Notes: a model not told the origin generated them from the sequence alone. Shown: positions 44,344 through 53,937, numbered from the stretch's first letter. The stretch is DNA of 64,000 bases from Caballeronia sp. Lep1P3 (GCF_022879595.1 NZ_CP084266.1:496001-560000), one strand, 5' to 3'. Translations and numbers: made by a program.

Positions 44344-45780
44344 TCAACAGCCGGCGGCGCTTGGCAAGGCGGGCGGCGTGGCGGCGCGCTCCGCGTAGCA
44401 TTTGCTGTTGGCATCCTTCAGCGCCGTGCGCAAGCCTTCTTCGACGACCGGGTGATAGAACGGCAGCTCGAGCATGTCGTCGAGCGTCAGGTCGAGTTGC
44501 AGCGCCCACGCGAGCAGATGGCCGAGATGTTCCATCGCCGGACCGCAGCCTTCCGCGCCGCGCAGCTTGCCGGTCTTTGCATCGGCATACACATGAAGCA
44601 GGCCGCGGTTCTCGCGCATCACGCGGCTGCGTCCCTGCGTTTCGAACGACACTTCTCCGGTGACGGTCATCTGCCTGTCGAGCGCGTCATACGATGCGCC
44701 GACGATCGCCACTTGCGGCTCGCAAAACACAATCGAGAAAGGAACCTTGCGTTTGACCGGCTGCACGTTGGGGAAGCGCGCGGCGCTGTCGCCGGCGAGC
44801 TTGCCTTCGTCGGCGGCGTCGTGAAGCCACGGACGCGTGCCGTCGCAATCGCCCGCAATGAAAATCGCGCTGTCGCCGCACTGCATAGTCGATTCGTCGA
44901 AGAGCGGCACACCCTTGTCGTTCAGTTCGATGCCCGCGTTCTCCAGCGCGAGCGGCTTGAGATTCGGCGCGCGGCCGGTCGCGGCCAGCACGAGGTCGAA
45001 CTGTTCGGTGCGCGGTTCGCCATCGCGCGAAACGAAGCGCAGCGTGGGCTTGCCGTCCTCAAGGGAAAGGTGTTCCATTCTGGCATCGGGATCAAGATGG
45101 AACTCGTCGGCGAGCGAGGCGGCGAGCGCCTCGCGCACGGGCGTGTCCTTGAGCGCCGCGACGCTTCCGCCCTTGCCGAACATGGAGACCTCGACCGACA
45201 GCCGCGACAGCGCCTGACCCAATTCGAGCGCGAGCGGCCCGGTGCCGAACACCGCGATGCGCTTCGGCAGCGCGCGAAGCTCGAAGAGATCGTCGCTCGT
45301 GATGAGCCTGTCGCCGAATACCTTGAGTTCGTCGGGAATATGCGGCGCCGCGCCCGTCGCGATGACGACGCGCTTTGCCGCGACGCGCGTCTCGTTCCCG
45401 ACGACGAGTTGCCCCGGCGCCTCGAAGCGCGCTTGTCCGCGCAGAATCGCGTCTTGCGGAAATGCTTCGGTTTCCTTGATGATGCCGCTCACGAAATAGT
45501 CGCGCTCACGGCGCACGTAATCGAGCACGCGGGCCGAATCCGCTGCGAGCGCATGCGTGCCTTCGATGCCGCGCGGCGCGAGTGCGCGGCCGTCGTGCAG
45601 GCCGTTCGCCGCCGCGAGCAGCAGCTTCGACGGCATGCAGCCGACGCGCGCGCACGTCGTGCCGAATTCGCCGCCTTCGATCAGCACGGCGTTCGCACCG
45701 GCCTCGCGTGCCGCGCGGAAGGCGGCCATGCCCGCCGTGCCCGCGCCGATCACCGCAACGTCCACTTCGATCGTTTTCAT
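44344..45780 (-). CDS. Dihydrolipoamide-dehydrogenase-like class I flavoprotein disulfide reductase
   Basis: A protein of 478 residues. FAD motif VAVIGAGTAGMAAFRAA, redox-active pair Cys43-x4-Cys48 in TTCARVGCMPSKLL, NAD motif VFGTGPLALELGQAL and the C-terminal interface/acid-base FYHPVVEEGLRTAL (HPxxEE). The cysteine motif has ARVG rather than the VNVG of true E3 subunits, and no E2/E1 genes adjoin, so it is probably a stand-alone paralogue. It starts 6 bp after the SDR stop. It may act on a thiol or quinone, or in an unknown dehydrogenase. Confidence 0.85.
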   Translation of the reverse strand: MKTIEVDVAVIGAGTAGMAAFRAAREAGANAVLIEGGEFGTTCARVGCMPSKLLLAAANGLHDGRALAPRGIEGTHALAADSARVLDYVRRERDYFVSGIIKETEAFPQDAILRGQARFEAPGQLVVGNETRVAAKRVVIATGAAPHIPDELKVFGDRLITSDDLFELRALPKRIAVFGTGPLALELGQALSRLSVEVSMFGKGGSVAALKDTPVREALAASLADEFHLDPDARMEHLSLEDGKPTLRFVSRDGEPRTEQFDLVLAATGRAPNLKPLALENAGIELNDKGVPLFDESTMQCGDSAIFIAGDCDGTRPWLHDAADEGKLAGDSAARFPNVQPVKRKVPFSIVFCEPQVAIVGASYDALDRQMTVTGEVSFETQGRSRVMRENRGLLHVYADAKTGKLRGAEGCGPAMEHLGHLLAWALQLDLTLDDMLELPFYHPVVEEGLRTALKDANSKCYAERAATPPALPSAAGC

Positions 45781-45786
45781 GTCGTA

Positions 45787-46587
45787 TCAGCCGTTGTCCG
45801 CGAACCCCGGATAGAGCGTCATGCCGCCATCGACGAAAAGCGTCGTGCCGACGACGTAATCGCTCTCGTCGGAGGCGAGCCACACCGCCGCGCGGCCGAT
45901 GTCCTCGACTTCGCCGATGCGTCCATACGGCACGAGCGTCAGAAGCCGGTCGAGCGCTTCCTGCGTGTCCCACGCGTCCTTGTTGATCGGCGTGCGGATC
46001 GCGCCCGGCGCAATCGAATTGACGCGGATGCGCTGGGGCGCGACTTCCTGCGCGAGCGACTTCATCAGCATCTGGATGCCGCCTTTGGACGCCGCGTAGT
46101 TCACATGTCCCGCCCACGGAATCACTTCGTGCACCGAACTCATCGCGATGATTTTCCCGAGCGCCTTCGACACCGGCCGCGGTCCGCGCCGCACGAATTC
46201 GCGCACGGCACGTTGCGCCGTGAGGAATTGGCCGGTCAGATTGGTGTCGATCACTTTACGCCACTGCGCGAGCGTCATGTCGGCAAAGCGCGCGTCCTGC
46301 TGCAGCCCCGAGTTCGCGACGACGATATCCACGGTGCCGTAGCGTTTCACGACGGCGTCGAACATGGCGTCGATGGCGTTCTCGTCGGACACGTCGGCGC
46401 CGACTGGAAAGGCTTCGCCGCCGAGCGCGGAGATTTCGCCGGCGAGTTTTTCAGCCGGCTCCGCGTGTGAGTGATAGTTGATGGCGACGTGCGCGCCGGC
46501 TTCCGCGAGCGCCTTCGCCACGCCCGCACCGATGCCCGAACTCGCGCCCGTCACGAGCGCGATCTGCCCTGCGAGAACTTTTTGCAT
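45787..46587 (-). CDS. SDR oxidoreductase, glucose 1-dehydrogenase-like
   Basis: A protein of 266 residues: TGASSGIGAG cofactor motif (about 14-23), ANSGLQQDARF in place of the usual NNAG, catalytic SSVHEVIPWAGHVNYAASKGG and TTLFVDGGMTLYPGF at the end. It resembles glucose 1-dehydrogenases of the Bacillus/Burkholderia type, which oxidise beta-D-glucose to gluconolactone. The unusual ANSG variant is common in this subgroup. It is flanked by glycogen synthesis genes upstream and the flavoprotein gene downstream on the same strand, 72 and 6 bp away. Substrate is not proven. Confidence 0.8.
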   Translation of the reverse strand: MQKVLAGQIALVTGASSGIGAGVAKALAEAGAHVAINYHSHAEPAEKLAGEISALGGEAFPVGADVSDENAIDAMFDAVVKRYGTVDIVVANSGLQQDARFADMTLAQWRKVIDTNLTGQFLTAQRAVREFVRRGPRPVSKALGKIIAMSSVHEVIPWAGHVNYAASKGGIQMLMKSLAQEVAPQRIRVNSIAPGAIRTPINKDAWDTQEALDRLLTLVPYGRIGEVEDIGRAAVWLASDESDYVVGTTLFVDGGMTLYPGFADNG

Positions 46588-46659
46588 TGAGCTTTCCCGA
46601 TTCGAATGAACGGTTCGATCGGAGCAAGGTGCGCGCCCGCGAGCGCGGGCTTCACGCAG

Positions 46660-48120
46660 TTATGCGAGCAGTTCGTCGTAGACGTCGGCGTAACGCTGCG
46701 CCGCCGCTTCCCATCCGAAGTTCTGCGACATCGCGCGCTTGACGACCGTTTTCCACTCCGTGCGGCGCGACTTGAGCGCGAACGCCCGGCGGATGGCCGC
46801 GACGATGCCCGCGCGCTCGAATCGCTCGAAGACGAAGCCCGTTGCCGTTTCGTCCGCGAGATTTTCGAGCGAGCAGTCGACGACCGTATCCGCGAGCCCG
46901 CCCACGCGATGCACGAGCGGAAGCGAGCCATACGCGAGGGCATAGAGCTGCGTGAGGCCGCACGGCTCGAAGCGCGACGGCACCATGACGATGTCGCTGC
47001 CCGCGATGATCGAATGCGACAGCGTTTCGTCGAACCCGAGTTCCACCGCGACCGCGCCCGGATGCGCCGCCGCCGCGTTCTTGAGGCCGGTTTCGAGCGC
47101 CGGGTCGCCGGTGCCGAGCACGACGAGCTGTCCGCCGCGCTGCACGATGTCCGGCACCGCCGAGAGCAGCAGATCGAGCCCTTTCTGCTCGGTGAGCCGG
47201 CTGACGACGCCGAAGAGCAGGGCGTCGTCGTCGCGGGCGAGGCCCATGCGTTCCTGCAGCGCCGTTTTGCACTTGCTCTTCGCGGACGGCTTCGCGGCGG
47301 TGTATCGCGAGGCGATGACGTCATCGGCGGCGGGACTCCAGATCGAATAATCGACGCCGTTCAGAATGCCGCTGATGTCGTGCGTGCGCGTTTGCAGCAG
47401 TCCGTGAAGCCCCGCGCCCTGCGCTTCGGTCTGAATCTCGCGCGCGTAGGTCGGGCTGACGGTCGTGATGCGATCCGCGTAGAACAGGCCGGCCTTGAGG
47501 AACGAGATCTGGCCGTAGAACTCGACGCCCTCCACCGAGAAGAAGTCGGGCGGCAGATGCAGCGCGCCGAAATGCGACGCCGGAAACACGCCCTGATACG
47601 CGAGGTTGTGCACCGTCATCACGCTCGGCACGCGCGGCGCGCCCGAGCGCTCGAATGCGCGCAGATAAGCGGGCGCGAGACCCGCGTGCCAGTCGTGCGC
47701 GTGCACGATGTGCGGCCGCCACGCCGGGTCCGCGCCCGTCGCGATGCGCGCCGCGCACAGGCCGAGCAGCGCGAAGCGGCGATCGTTGTCCGCGTAGGGG
47801 CGATGCGCGGCATCGAGATACGGATTGCCGGGGCGGTCGTAGAAGGAATCGGCGCGCACGACATACACCACGACGCCGTGCGGCTTGAGCACGCCGCGTT
47901 CGAGCCGCACCTCGCCCGCGCCGAAGGCCGCGCCCAGATCGGCGGCCGGTTGGAGATCGGAAAGCCCGGCGAGCACAGAAGGAAAACCCGGCAGCACGAC
48001 GCGCACATCGGTGCCCACGCGCGATTGCGCGGGCGGCAGCGCGCCGGCGACATCCGCGAGGCCGCCGGTTTTGAGAAGCGGAAACATCTCTGCTGCGACA
48101 TGCAGCACGCATACGGTCAT
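46660..48120 (-). CDS. glgA: Glycogen synthase (ADP-glucose type)
   Basis: A protein of 486 residues in glycosyltransferase family 5. The N-terminal ADP-glucose loop is VAAEMFPLLKTGGLADVAGA (Lys17-Thr-Gly-Gly), and the C-terminal GT-B domain has VSRLTEQKGLDLLLSAVPDI and PSRFEPCGLTQLYALAYGSL (E of the catalytic EX7E). It elongates alpha-1,4-glucan from ADP-glucose. The start at 48120 is set by the family N-terminus and GACGGGAGCGCCG; the longer frame to 48369 is spurious. It follows glgC by 89 bp in the same direction. Confidence 0.94.
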   Translation of the reverse strand: MTVCVLHVAAEMFPLLKTGGLADVAGALPPAQSRVGTDVRVVLPGFPSVLAGLSDLQPAADLGAAFGAGEVRLERGVLKPHGVVVYVVRADSFYDRPGNPYLDAAHRPYADNDRRFALLGLCAARIATGADPAWRPHIVHAHDWHAGLAPAYLRAFERSGAPRVPSVMTVHNLAYQGVFPASHFGALHLPPDFFSVEGVEFYGQISFLKAGLFYADRITTVSPTYAREIQTEAQGAGLHGLLQTRTHDISGILNGVDYSIWSPAADDVIASRYTAAKPSAKSKCKTALQERMGLARDDDALLFGVVSRLTEQKGLDLLLSAVPDIVQRGGQLVVLGTGDPALETGLKNAAAAHPGAVAVELGFDETLSHSIIAGSDIVMVPSRFEPCGLTQLYALAYGSLPLVHRVGGLADTVVDCSLENLADETATGFVFERFERAGIVAAIRRAFALKSRRTEWKTVVKRAMSQNFGWEAAAQRYADVYDELLA

Positions 48121-48209
48121 CGGCGCTCCCGTCGATCGAGGGTTGACTTCGTTTTCAGGCGCCGCGCGAAGGCGGCGCGCGGGTGCGGTTCGGCGCCCGC
48201 TCGCGCCGG

Positions 48210-49484
48210 CTAACGTTCGGCGAGCCGCGCGAGCGCTTCGCGCGTGACGAGCGTGACGCCCGACTCGGTGCGGAAGAACCGCGCGGCGTCGTCGTCGGGA
48301 TCCTCGCCGATCACGAGACCTTCCGGCACCGTGCAGCCGCGGTCCACGACGACGCGCTGCAGGCGGCAACTCGGCCCGACCGTCACCTGAGGCAACAAGA
48401 CTGCCTCATTGATGTTACAGAACGAGTGCACGCGCACGGCCGACGAAAACACCGACTTCGACACTTGCGAGCCGGAAATCACGCAGCCGCCGCAGACGAG
48501 CAGATTGGTGATCGCGCCTTGCTGACCGTTGAGGTCGCGCACGAACTTGCCGGGCGGCAATTGCTCCTGGTTGGTCCAGATCGGCCACTGGCGGTCGTAA
48601 AGATCGAGTTGCGGAATCGTCGAGGCGAGATCGAGGTTCGCGGCCCAATACGCGTCCACCGTGCCGACGTCGCGCCAGTAAGCGGGCGCGTTCGGATCGG
48701 CGTCGGAGGTGACGCACGACATGCCGAACGGATGCGCGATCGCCTTTCCGCTCATCACTACGCGCGGAATGATGTCCTTGCCGAAATCGTGGTCCGTGTT
48801 CGACGTCTCGATGTTCTCCTGAAGCATCTCGTACAGATACTTCGCGCTGAACACGTAAATGCCCATGCTCGCGAGCGCGACATCGGGCTTGCCGGGCATC
48901 GGTGGCGGATCGGCGGGCTTCTCGAGAAACGCAGTGACGCGGCGATTCTCGTCGACGTGCATCACGCCGAACGCGACCGCGTCCATGCGCGGCACTTCGA
49001 TGCAGCCGACCGTGCAGTCCGCGCCGCTCTCGACGTGGTCGAGCACCATGCGCGTGTAGTCCATCTTGTAGACGTGATCGCCCGCCAGCACGATGACGAA
49101 CTCCGGCCCGATGGAGCGCACGATATCGAGGTTTTGATACACGGCGTCCGCCGTGCCGCGATACCAGCTCGAATCGACGCGCTGCTGCGCCGGCCAGATA
49201 TCGATGAACTCGTTGAACTCGCCGCGCAGAAAACCCCAGCCGCGCTGGAGATGGCGAATCAGCGAGTGCGCCTTGTATTGCGTGACGACGGCGATGCGGC
49301 GGATGCCGGAATTGAGGCAATTGGACAGCGCGAAATCGATGATGCGGTACTTGCCGCCGAAGTGGACGGCGGGTTTGACCCGCTTGTCCGTGAGCGGCCC
49401 GAGACGCGTGCCGCGCCCGCCGGCGAGGACGATTGCGAGGGTCGACTTCTGCAAATCGGTGCGATTCTTGGACGGCGTCTCCAT
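48210..49484 (-). CDS. glgC: Glucose-1-phosphate adenylyltransferase
   Basis: A protein of 424 residues. The nucleotidyltransferase core starts [20 protein letters not shown] (about 16-35), with [38 protein letters not shown] and a C-terminal left-handed beta-helix. It makes ADP-glucose from ATP and glucose 1-phosphate, the committed step in glycogen synthesis, usually under allosteric control. CAGGAGCCGAC precedes the ATG. It is the first gene of a four-gene minus-strand run: glgC, glgA, SDR, lpd-like. Branching enzyme and phosphorylase genes are not present. Confidence 0.95.
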   Translation of the reverse strand: METPSKNRTDLQKSTLAIVLAGGRGTRLGPLTDKRVKPAVHFGGKYRIIDFALSNCLNSGIRRIAVVTQYKAHSLIRHLQRGWGFLRGEFNEFIDIWPAQQRVDSSWYRGTADAVYQNLDIVRSIGPEFVIVLAGDHVYKMDYTRMVLDHVESGADCTVGCIEVPRMDAVAFGVMHVDENRRVTAFLEKPADPPPMPGKPDVALASMGIYVFSAKYLYEMLQENIETSNTDHDFGKDIIPRVVMSGKAIAHPFGMSCVTSDADPNAPAYWRDVGTVDAYWAANLDLASTIPQLDLYDRQWPIWTNQEQLPPGKFVRDLNGQQGAITNLLVCGGCVISGSQVSKSVFSSAVRVHSFCNINEAVLLPQVTVGPSCRLQRVVVDRGCTVPEGLVIGEDPDDDAARFFRTESGVTLVTREALARLAER

Positions 49485-49964
49485 GTCGGCTCCTGTTTGA
49501 CCTGCGTTTGTTGATGTCGTGTGGTGCGGGGTCCTCGTGCTGATGGCCGTGCGCGGCCCGGACGGTGCGCGTTCGTCGGAATGTCCGTTCGTGAGTCGGT
49601 TGGTCGGTCGGTCGTCCGGTCGTTGATCGTCGAAGCATTATCCGGCGCGCGTCGCCATTCGTGTACTCGCGCGGTTTGATTTTTTCATCGCGATGCATTC
49701 TCGTCCGGCGGCGTTATTCCCCTGTCGATTCGGTCTGCCGAGCGCTGTCGTCGAGCCGATCAGCAAACAACGTGCCGAACGCATATGCGACGCAGCGGCG
49801 CTGTTGCACGCGCGCGACTGGACAACACGGGCGGGCGCAATTTATAACGAGCGCTCCATGCCGCAGTGCGTCGAAGCGCGGCACAATACAAGACACGCTT
49901 CGGCTGCCGCGCGCCGCAAGCGTCTTCCTCTCCGTCCGCATTCGCATCACCCGGGAATCACAAC
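49485..49964. other. Intergenic region between divergent glgC and pdxY
   Basis: About 480 bp with no credible gene. It includes a short tetranucleotide-like array of GGTC (about 49595-49622: GTCGGTTGGTCGGTCGGTCG and continuation). It must contain both promoters, but no clear hexamer pairs stand out. Confidence 0.4.
49595..49622. repeat. Imperfect GGTC tetranucleotide array
   Basis: GTCGGTTGGTCGGTCGGTCG followed by TCCGGTCG is a run of near-identical 4-bp units in the intergenic region upstream of glgC. It is a plausible site of slipped-strand length variation; an effect on expression is not shown. Confidence 0.5.
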
Positions 49965-50846
49965 ATGAACAATGTCCTGAGTATCCAGTCGCATGTCGTA
50001 TTCGGACATGCGGGCAACAGCGCGGCGGTCTTTCCCATGCGGCGGCTCGGCGTCAACGTCTGGCCGCTCAATACGGTGCAGTTCTCGAACCATACGCAAT
50101 ACGGCCGCTGGACCGGCAGCGTGGTCGATGCAGAGGAATTGCAGAACGTCATCGAAGGCATCGGCGCCATCGGCGTGCTCGCGCGTTGCAACGCCGTGCT
50201 CTCCGGCTATCTCGGCGCGACGGAGCAGGGGCGCGCCGTCGTCGAAATCGTGAAGATGGTGAAGGCGGTCAACCCGCGCGCACTTTATTTCTGCGATCCG
50301 GTGATGGGCGCAGCCGGCGGATGCATCGTCGCGCCCGGCATCGAAGACTTCCTCGTTACGACGATGCCCGAAATCGCCGACGCGATCATGCCGAATCACA
50401 CCGAGCTTGAGAGGCTCGTTGGCCGCACGATCGAGACCGTCGAAGAAGCCGTCGATGCATGCCGCGAAGTGATCGCGCGCGGGCCGCGCACGGTGCTCGT
50501 CAAACATCTGCTGGATCGCAACAGCCGCGCCGATACGTTCAACATGCTCGCCGTGAGCGCCGGCGAAGCGTGGTTCGCGCAGCGGCCGCTTTATCCGTTC
50601 GCGCGTCAGCCGGTGGGCGTCGGCGACCTGACGAGCGCGGTCTTCGTCGCGCGCACGCTGCTCGGCGACTCTCTGCGCACCGCGCTAGAACATACGCTCG
50701 CGGCCGTGAACGCGGTCGTCAAGACCACTTACGATGCCGGCCGCTACGAGCTGGAGATCGTCGCTTCGCAGGACGAGATCGCGAAGCCGACCGACCGCTT
50801 TCCGGCCATCCGCGTGATGGGCACCGAACCGGTGAAGGCGCGCTGA
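49965..50846 (+). CDS. pdxY: Pyridoxal kinase PdxY
   Basis: A protein of 293 residues of the ribokinase-like pyridoxal kinase family: start [20 protein letters not shown] (pyridoxal-binding [16 protein letters not shown]), [11 protein letters not shown] (about 110), [12 protein letters not shown] and the late anion-hole [14 protein letters not shown]. It phosphorylates pyridoxal to pyridoxal 5'-phosphate in the salvage pathway. The start is set by the family N-terminus; the frame upstream to 49866 is not conserved. It stands alone and converges with a hypothetical gene 5 bp away. Confidence 0.94.
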   Translation: MNNVLSIQSHVVFGHAGNSAAVFPMRRLGVNVWPLNTVQFSNHTQYGRWTGSVVDAEELQNVIEGIGAIGVLARCNAVLSGYLGATEQGRAVVEIVKMVKAVNPRALYFCDPVMGAAGGCIVAPGIEDFLVTTMPEIADAIMPNHTELERLVGRTIETVEEAVDACREVIARGPRTVLVKHLLDRNSRADTFNMLAVSAGEAWFAQRPLYPFARQPVGVGDLTSAVFVARTLLGDSLRTALEHTLAAVNAVVKTTYDAGRYELEIVASQDEIAKPTDRFPAIRVMGTEPVKAR

Positions 50847-50851
50847 AACGG

Positions 50852-51337
50852 TCAGGCGCTCTGTTGCGCGGCAGCCGCCATCGCCCTGAAGTTCGCGGGC
50901 GTCGCGAACGCGAGGTAGTCGGCCTGCATCTCCGGCGTCAGAAATTCGAGCATCGTCGAGTTCTCGATCCACAACTCGATCACGTCGAATAAATCGTTGC
51001 CGCGCGTGCAGCGCACCGCGCGCCAGCCTTCGCGCTCGCCAATCGCGAGCACCTGTTCGGCCGAGCGCTTCGTCGCAATGGCCATATGAAATGCGCTGTA
51101 GGGCGGACGTTCGACGGTGCCCGCGCCGTAGCTCACGCTCGTTTCGTGGCCGCCACCCGGCGTGATGACGCGGTCGCCCGGATAGACTTCGATGATGCTG
51201 CCACGATCGTCGCCGGCGACGGCCATCCACGCATCGGGGAACGGCGAGAACGGCGCGGCGAAGCCGTCCCACAGTTCGGCGAGCACATGGGCGACATGCC
51301 GCGGATCGCGGGCGGGGATGGACGCATGAAAGATCAT
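50852..51337 (-). CDS. Conserved hypothetical protein, 161 residues, VOC-like N-terminus
   Basis: The product begins MIFHASIPARDPRHVAHVLA, similar in form to the first strand and helix of vicinal-oxygen-chelate (glyoxalase-like) domains, and continues GSIIEVYPGDRVITPGGGHE, FHMAIATKRSAEQVLAIGER and FDVIELWIENSTMLEFLTPE. The pattern of two alpha-beta units with His/Glu residues at strand ends supports a VOC-like fold, but metal ligands are not clear. ATCGGAGCGCTCC precedes the ATG. Function is unknown. Confidence 0.65.
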   Translation of the reverse strand: MIFHASIPARDPRHVAHVLAELWDGFAAPFSPFPDAWMAVAGDDRGSIIEVYPGDRVITPGGGHETSVSYGAGTVERPPYSAFHMAIATKRSAEQVLAIGEREGWRAVRCTRGNDLFDVIELWIENSTMLEFLTPEMQADYLAFATPANFRAMAAAAQQSA

Positions 51338-51893
51338 GGAGCGCTCCGATGAACGTGAGGATGCGCTCGCGATGCTTTCATGCCGCCCTCGTTAATGTCA
51401 ATTGGCATTGAGCGCGGGATTGCGGATAAATGCTTTGTTTTGTCGTCCGGAATGCTTTTGTCTGAGTATCGGATTATTAGATTGACGCCGAATTAACGCG
51501 CGCGCTAAAAACGAGTGACTTTCCGCTTGCGACGACGTGGCTTGAACGTTACGCTTCGTGTCACCGGCGATTAACGCGCCGGATCACGCTTTTCCCTCGC
51601 TCACGAATAAGTGAGCAATAAAAAGAACTGCGCCCGTCGCGGCGTAGTCAGTGGCGATTCGCATACATTCGGCCATATCGACCGCATGCGAAGCCACACA
51701 AGGCAAAACTTGCGCATGAGACCAGCGCCCGGACGAAACCACTCGGTTTCGCCCTGTCTCATGTCGTCAGTACGTTTTGTCGATGCTCGATTCACGCAAG
51801 AGACAGGCATGCACGGACATGCCGTCGCGTAGCGTTGTGCGCTTTAAATCGCACTCGAAACGAATTCTTTTAACGATGCAGCGGAGTTGAGAC
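51338..51893. other. Long intergenic region, relatively AT-rich
   Basis: About 555 bp between two divergent genes. It has lower GC than the surroundings and an inverted repeat GCTCAC-GAATAA-GTGAGC (51599-51616) followed by AATAAAAA. Short open frames here lack conserved features. Part of it may be a long leader of the downstream lipoprotein gene or carry a small RNA; no structure could be confirmed by reading. Confidence 0.4.
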
Positions 51894-53096
51894 ATGGTTC
51901 AAGGAAAGCATACTTATTGGATGGGCGCACTGGCAACGGCTGCCGCAGTCGTCATGCTCGCGAGTTGCGGCGGCGGCGGCGGTGGCGGAAGCAGCAGCGG
52001 AAGCGGATCGGCCGGCGGCACCGGCACGACATCGTCGGGTTCGAGCGGCAGTTCGTCGACCGTCACGCCGACGCTCGCCGCAGCGACGCCGGTCCTCGAC
52101 GGCACCGCGCTCGGCGCGTCGCAATGGCCGAGCGGCTCGACATCGAGCGGAGGCACCGGCCAGCCGGTGAGCGGACTCAGCTGCACGGACGTCGGCAACA
52201 CCTATACCTATTCGCACCTTTCCATCTATCAGAACGGCAAGCAGCTCGCGCTGCCCACGAACATCGGCACGGTCGCGCCGACGATGGCCATGCAACGCGG
52301 CTGCGTCTATCCGGTGCATACCGTCGATTCGACCGGCAAGATCCGCATCGACGCGACGAACAACACGCCGTACACGCTCGGCCAGTTCTTCGCCGTCTGG
52401 GGCGAGCCGCTCTCGACGACGAACGTCGCGGGCATCAGCGGGCCGGTCACGGCATGGGTGAACACGGGCGGCACGCTCACGCAATACACCGGCGATCTCG
52501 CGAGCCTCGTGCTCCCGGCGCACGGCGAAGTGACGCTTGCGATCGGCACGCCGCCCGCGCAGGTCGCGACTTACACATGGACTGATCCGCCCGCGTTCAA
52601 CACCACGCCCGTGACGCTGGTTTATGGCGGCGTCGTCGGCACGCCCGCTTGGCCGAATGGCGGCACGGCGACCGGTTCGACCATCGACGGCATCATCTGC
52701 GGCGCGGGCATGAGCGAGACGTTCCATGTGCATTCGCATGTGGCGATCTTCAAGGATGGTCAATGGCTCGCGCTGCCGCAGCAGGTCGGCATTCCGGGAA
52801 GTTGCAACTACGAGATGCATACGCATGACGAGACCGGGATCATCCACATCGAAACGCCGAACGTGAAGACGTTCACGCTCGGCGAGTTCTTCGATATCTG
52901 GGGGCAGCCGCTTTCGACGACGAACGTCGCGGGCAATACCGGCAACATCGTCGTCTATATCAACGACAATGGCGACGTGCGCCGCTATATGGGCGATCCG
53001 CGCGATATCGTGCTGACGTCGCATCGCGACATCACGTTCCAGATCGGCGCGCCGATCACCGCGCTGCCGACGTATTCGTGGTATGAGCCGCAGTAA
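51894..53096 (+). CDS. Lipoprotein with two tandem domains, first copy lacking the histidines of the second
   Basis: A protein of 400 residues. The signal sequence ends in a lipobox (VMLASC), followed by a Gly run and a Gly/Ser/Thr linker to about residue 60. Two related domains of about 150 residues follow. Copy 1 reads YTYSHLSIYQNGKQLALPTN and QFFAVWGEPLSTTNVAG. Copy 2 reads FHVHSHVAIFKDGQWLALPQ, YEMHTHDETGIIHIE and EFFDIWGQPLSTTNVAG. Copy 2 keeps a set of histidines (HVHSH, HTHD, IIHIE) suited to metal binding, while copy 1 has lost most. It is probably anchored to the outer membrane; function unknown. Confidence 0.85.
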   Translation: MVQGKHTYWMGALATAAAVVMLASCGGGGGGGSSSGSGSAGGTGTTSSGSSGSSSTVTPTLAAATPVLDGTALGASQWPSGSTSSGGTGQPVSGLSCTDVGNTYTYSHLSIYQNGKQLALPTNIGTVAPTMAMQRGCVYPVHTVDSTGKIRIDATNNTPYTLGQFFAVWGEPLSTTNVAGISGPVTAWVNTGGTLTQYTGDLASLVLPAHGEVTLAIGTPPAQVATYTWTDPPAFNTTPVTLVYGGVVGTPAWPNGGTATGSTIDGIICGAGMSETFHVHSHVAIFKDGQWLALPQQVGIPGSCNYEMHTHDETGIIHIETPNVKTFTLGEFFDIWGQPLSTTNVAGNTGNIVVYINDNGDVRRYMGDPRDIVLTSHRDITFQIGAPITALPTYSWYEPQ

Positions 53097-53120
53097 GCGC
53101 TAGCAGGGCGCGTTGACGAG

Positions 53121-53156
53121 ACGGGCGGCGTTCGAAGAACGCCGCCCGTTTTGTTT
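53121..53156 (+). terminator. Strong intrinsic terminator
   Basis: Arms ACGGGCGGCGTTC and GAACGCCGCCCGT with a GAA loop give a perfect 13-bp stem followed by TTTGTTTT. It ends the tandem-domain lipoprotein transcript. Confidence 0.93.
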
Positions 53157-53451
53157 TGCGACGACGAGGGCCGCCGGGTGATACCGGTTCTATGCGCGCT
53201 CAAAAAAAAGCCGCCCGGGGTAGGCGGCGAGAGCGCGTCCGTTGCGAGACAATCCCTTTCGGGGGAACGGACGCGTGAGGAGACAACTGCACGGAACTCA
53301 GTATCGCCGCCCTCGTCGTCCGTCTCAACCTGCATTTGGAAGCACTGCATTTCGACTTGGCCGGATTATGACGATGCGCGCGCGCGATCGCGCGTTAGCC
53401 TCCGGGAACCCGCGTTCCCGAGTGAAATGCTGTTCCGCGACGTTACGTGAT
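53157..53451. other. Intergenic region without recognisable gene
   Basis: About 295 bp after the terminator, before the stop of the convergent glycine-rich lipoprotein gene. It includes an A-run near 53200 followed by GCCGCCCGGGGTAGGCGGC (hairpin GCCGCC / GGCGGC), which on the minus strand is followed by T residues and could terminate the neighbouring gene. No gene is credible here. Confidence 0.45.
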
Positions 53452-53937
53452 TCAGCAATCGTTCGATGCCATCAACCGCGGATAGCCTGGTCCGCTGGAA
53501 TCGATGATCGTCACGCACGCGCCAGGCTCGACGTTCAGCGCGCTGTCGATGGCGCGCTGGCCGGCATCGCGCGTTTGCACGCCGTAGCGATAAACCTTGA
53601 CGGTTTGCTCGGGACGTTTTTCGAAGAGGCTCGTCAGATCGAGGCTCAGTCCGGCGCCCGCCCCGACGCCGCTCCATCCACTGCCGCCGATGCCGCCCAC
53701 GCCTACGCCGACTCCCGGCGCAGAAGATGACGCCGCATCGGTCGTGACCGTGGTCAGATATTGCTTGCTCGCGATGCGTCCGCTGGCGATGCGGGCATCG
53801 GCCGGAATGGAAGCCGATGTGCCACCGCCAGCGGCGCACGCCGCGACAAACGTAACTGCGGCGAGCGTGGCGCTTGCGCGCGCGGCGTGAAGAAGAATGC
53901 GTTTGAGAGAGTGTTGACCCGCGTTGATTGCAGCCAT
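53452..53937 (-). CDS. Glycine-rich small lipoprotein, 161 residues
   Basis: The export signal HAARASATLAAVTFVAAC ends in a lipobox-like VAAC (about residue 34). The mature part has a glycine-rich central region (GVGVGVGGIGGSGWSGVGAG) similar to glycine-zipper segments of SlyB/Pcp-type lipoproteins, then KVYRYGVQTRDAGQRAIDSA and GACVTIIDSSGPGY. It is probably envelope-associated. No more precise function is recognised. Confidence 0.6.
   Translation of the reverse strand: MAAINAGQHSLKRILLHAARASATLAAVTFVAACAAGGGTSASIPADARIASGRIASKQYLTTVTTDAASSSAPGVGVGVGGIGGSGWSGVGAGAGLSLDLTSLFEKRPEQTVKVYRYGVQTRDAGQRAIDSALNVEPGACVTIIDSSGPGYPRLMASNDC

Noticed and set aside
44305..46470. 721-residue open frame on the plus strand
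   Set aside because: It is antisense to the flavoprotein and SDR genes and has no family features; its length reflects GC-rich codon bias.
46637..46653. Hairpin GCCCGC-GAGC-GCGGGC as terminator between glgA and the SDR gene
   Set aside because: The stem is short and no T-run follows in the glgA direction. The genes are probably co-transcribed, or separated by another signal.
46606..48213. 535-residue open frame on the plus strand
   Set aside because: It is antisense to glgA, which is certain from its catalytic motifs.
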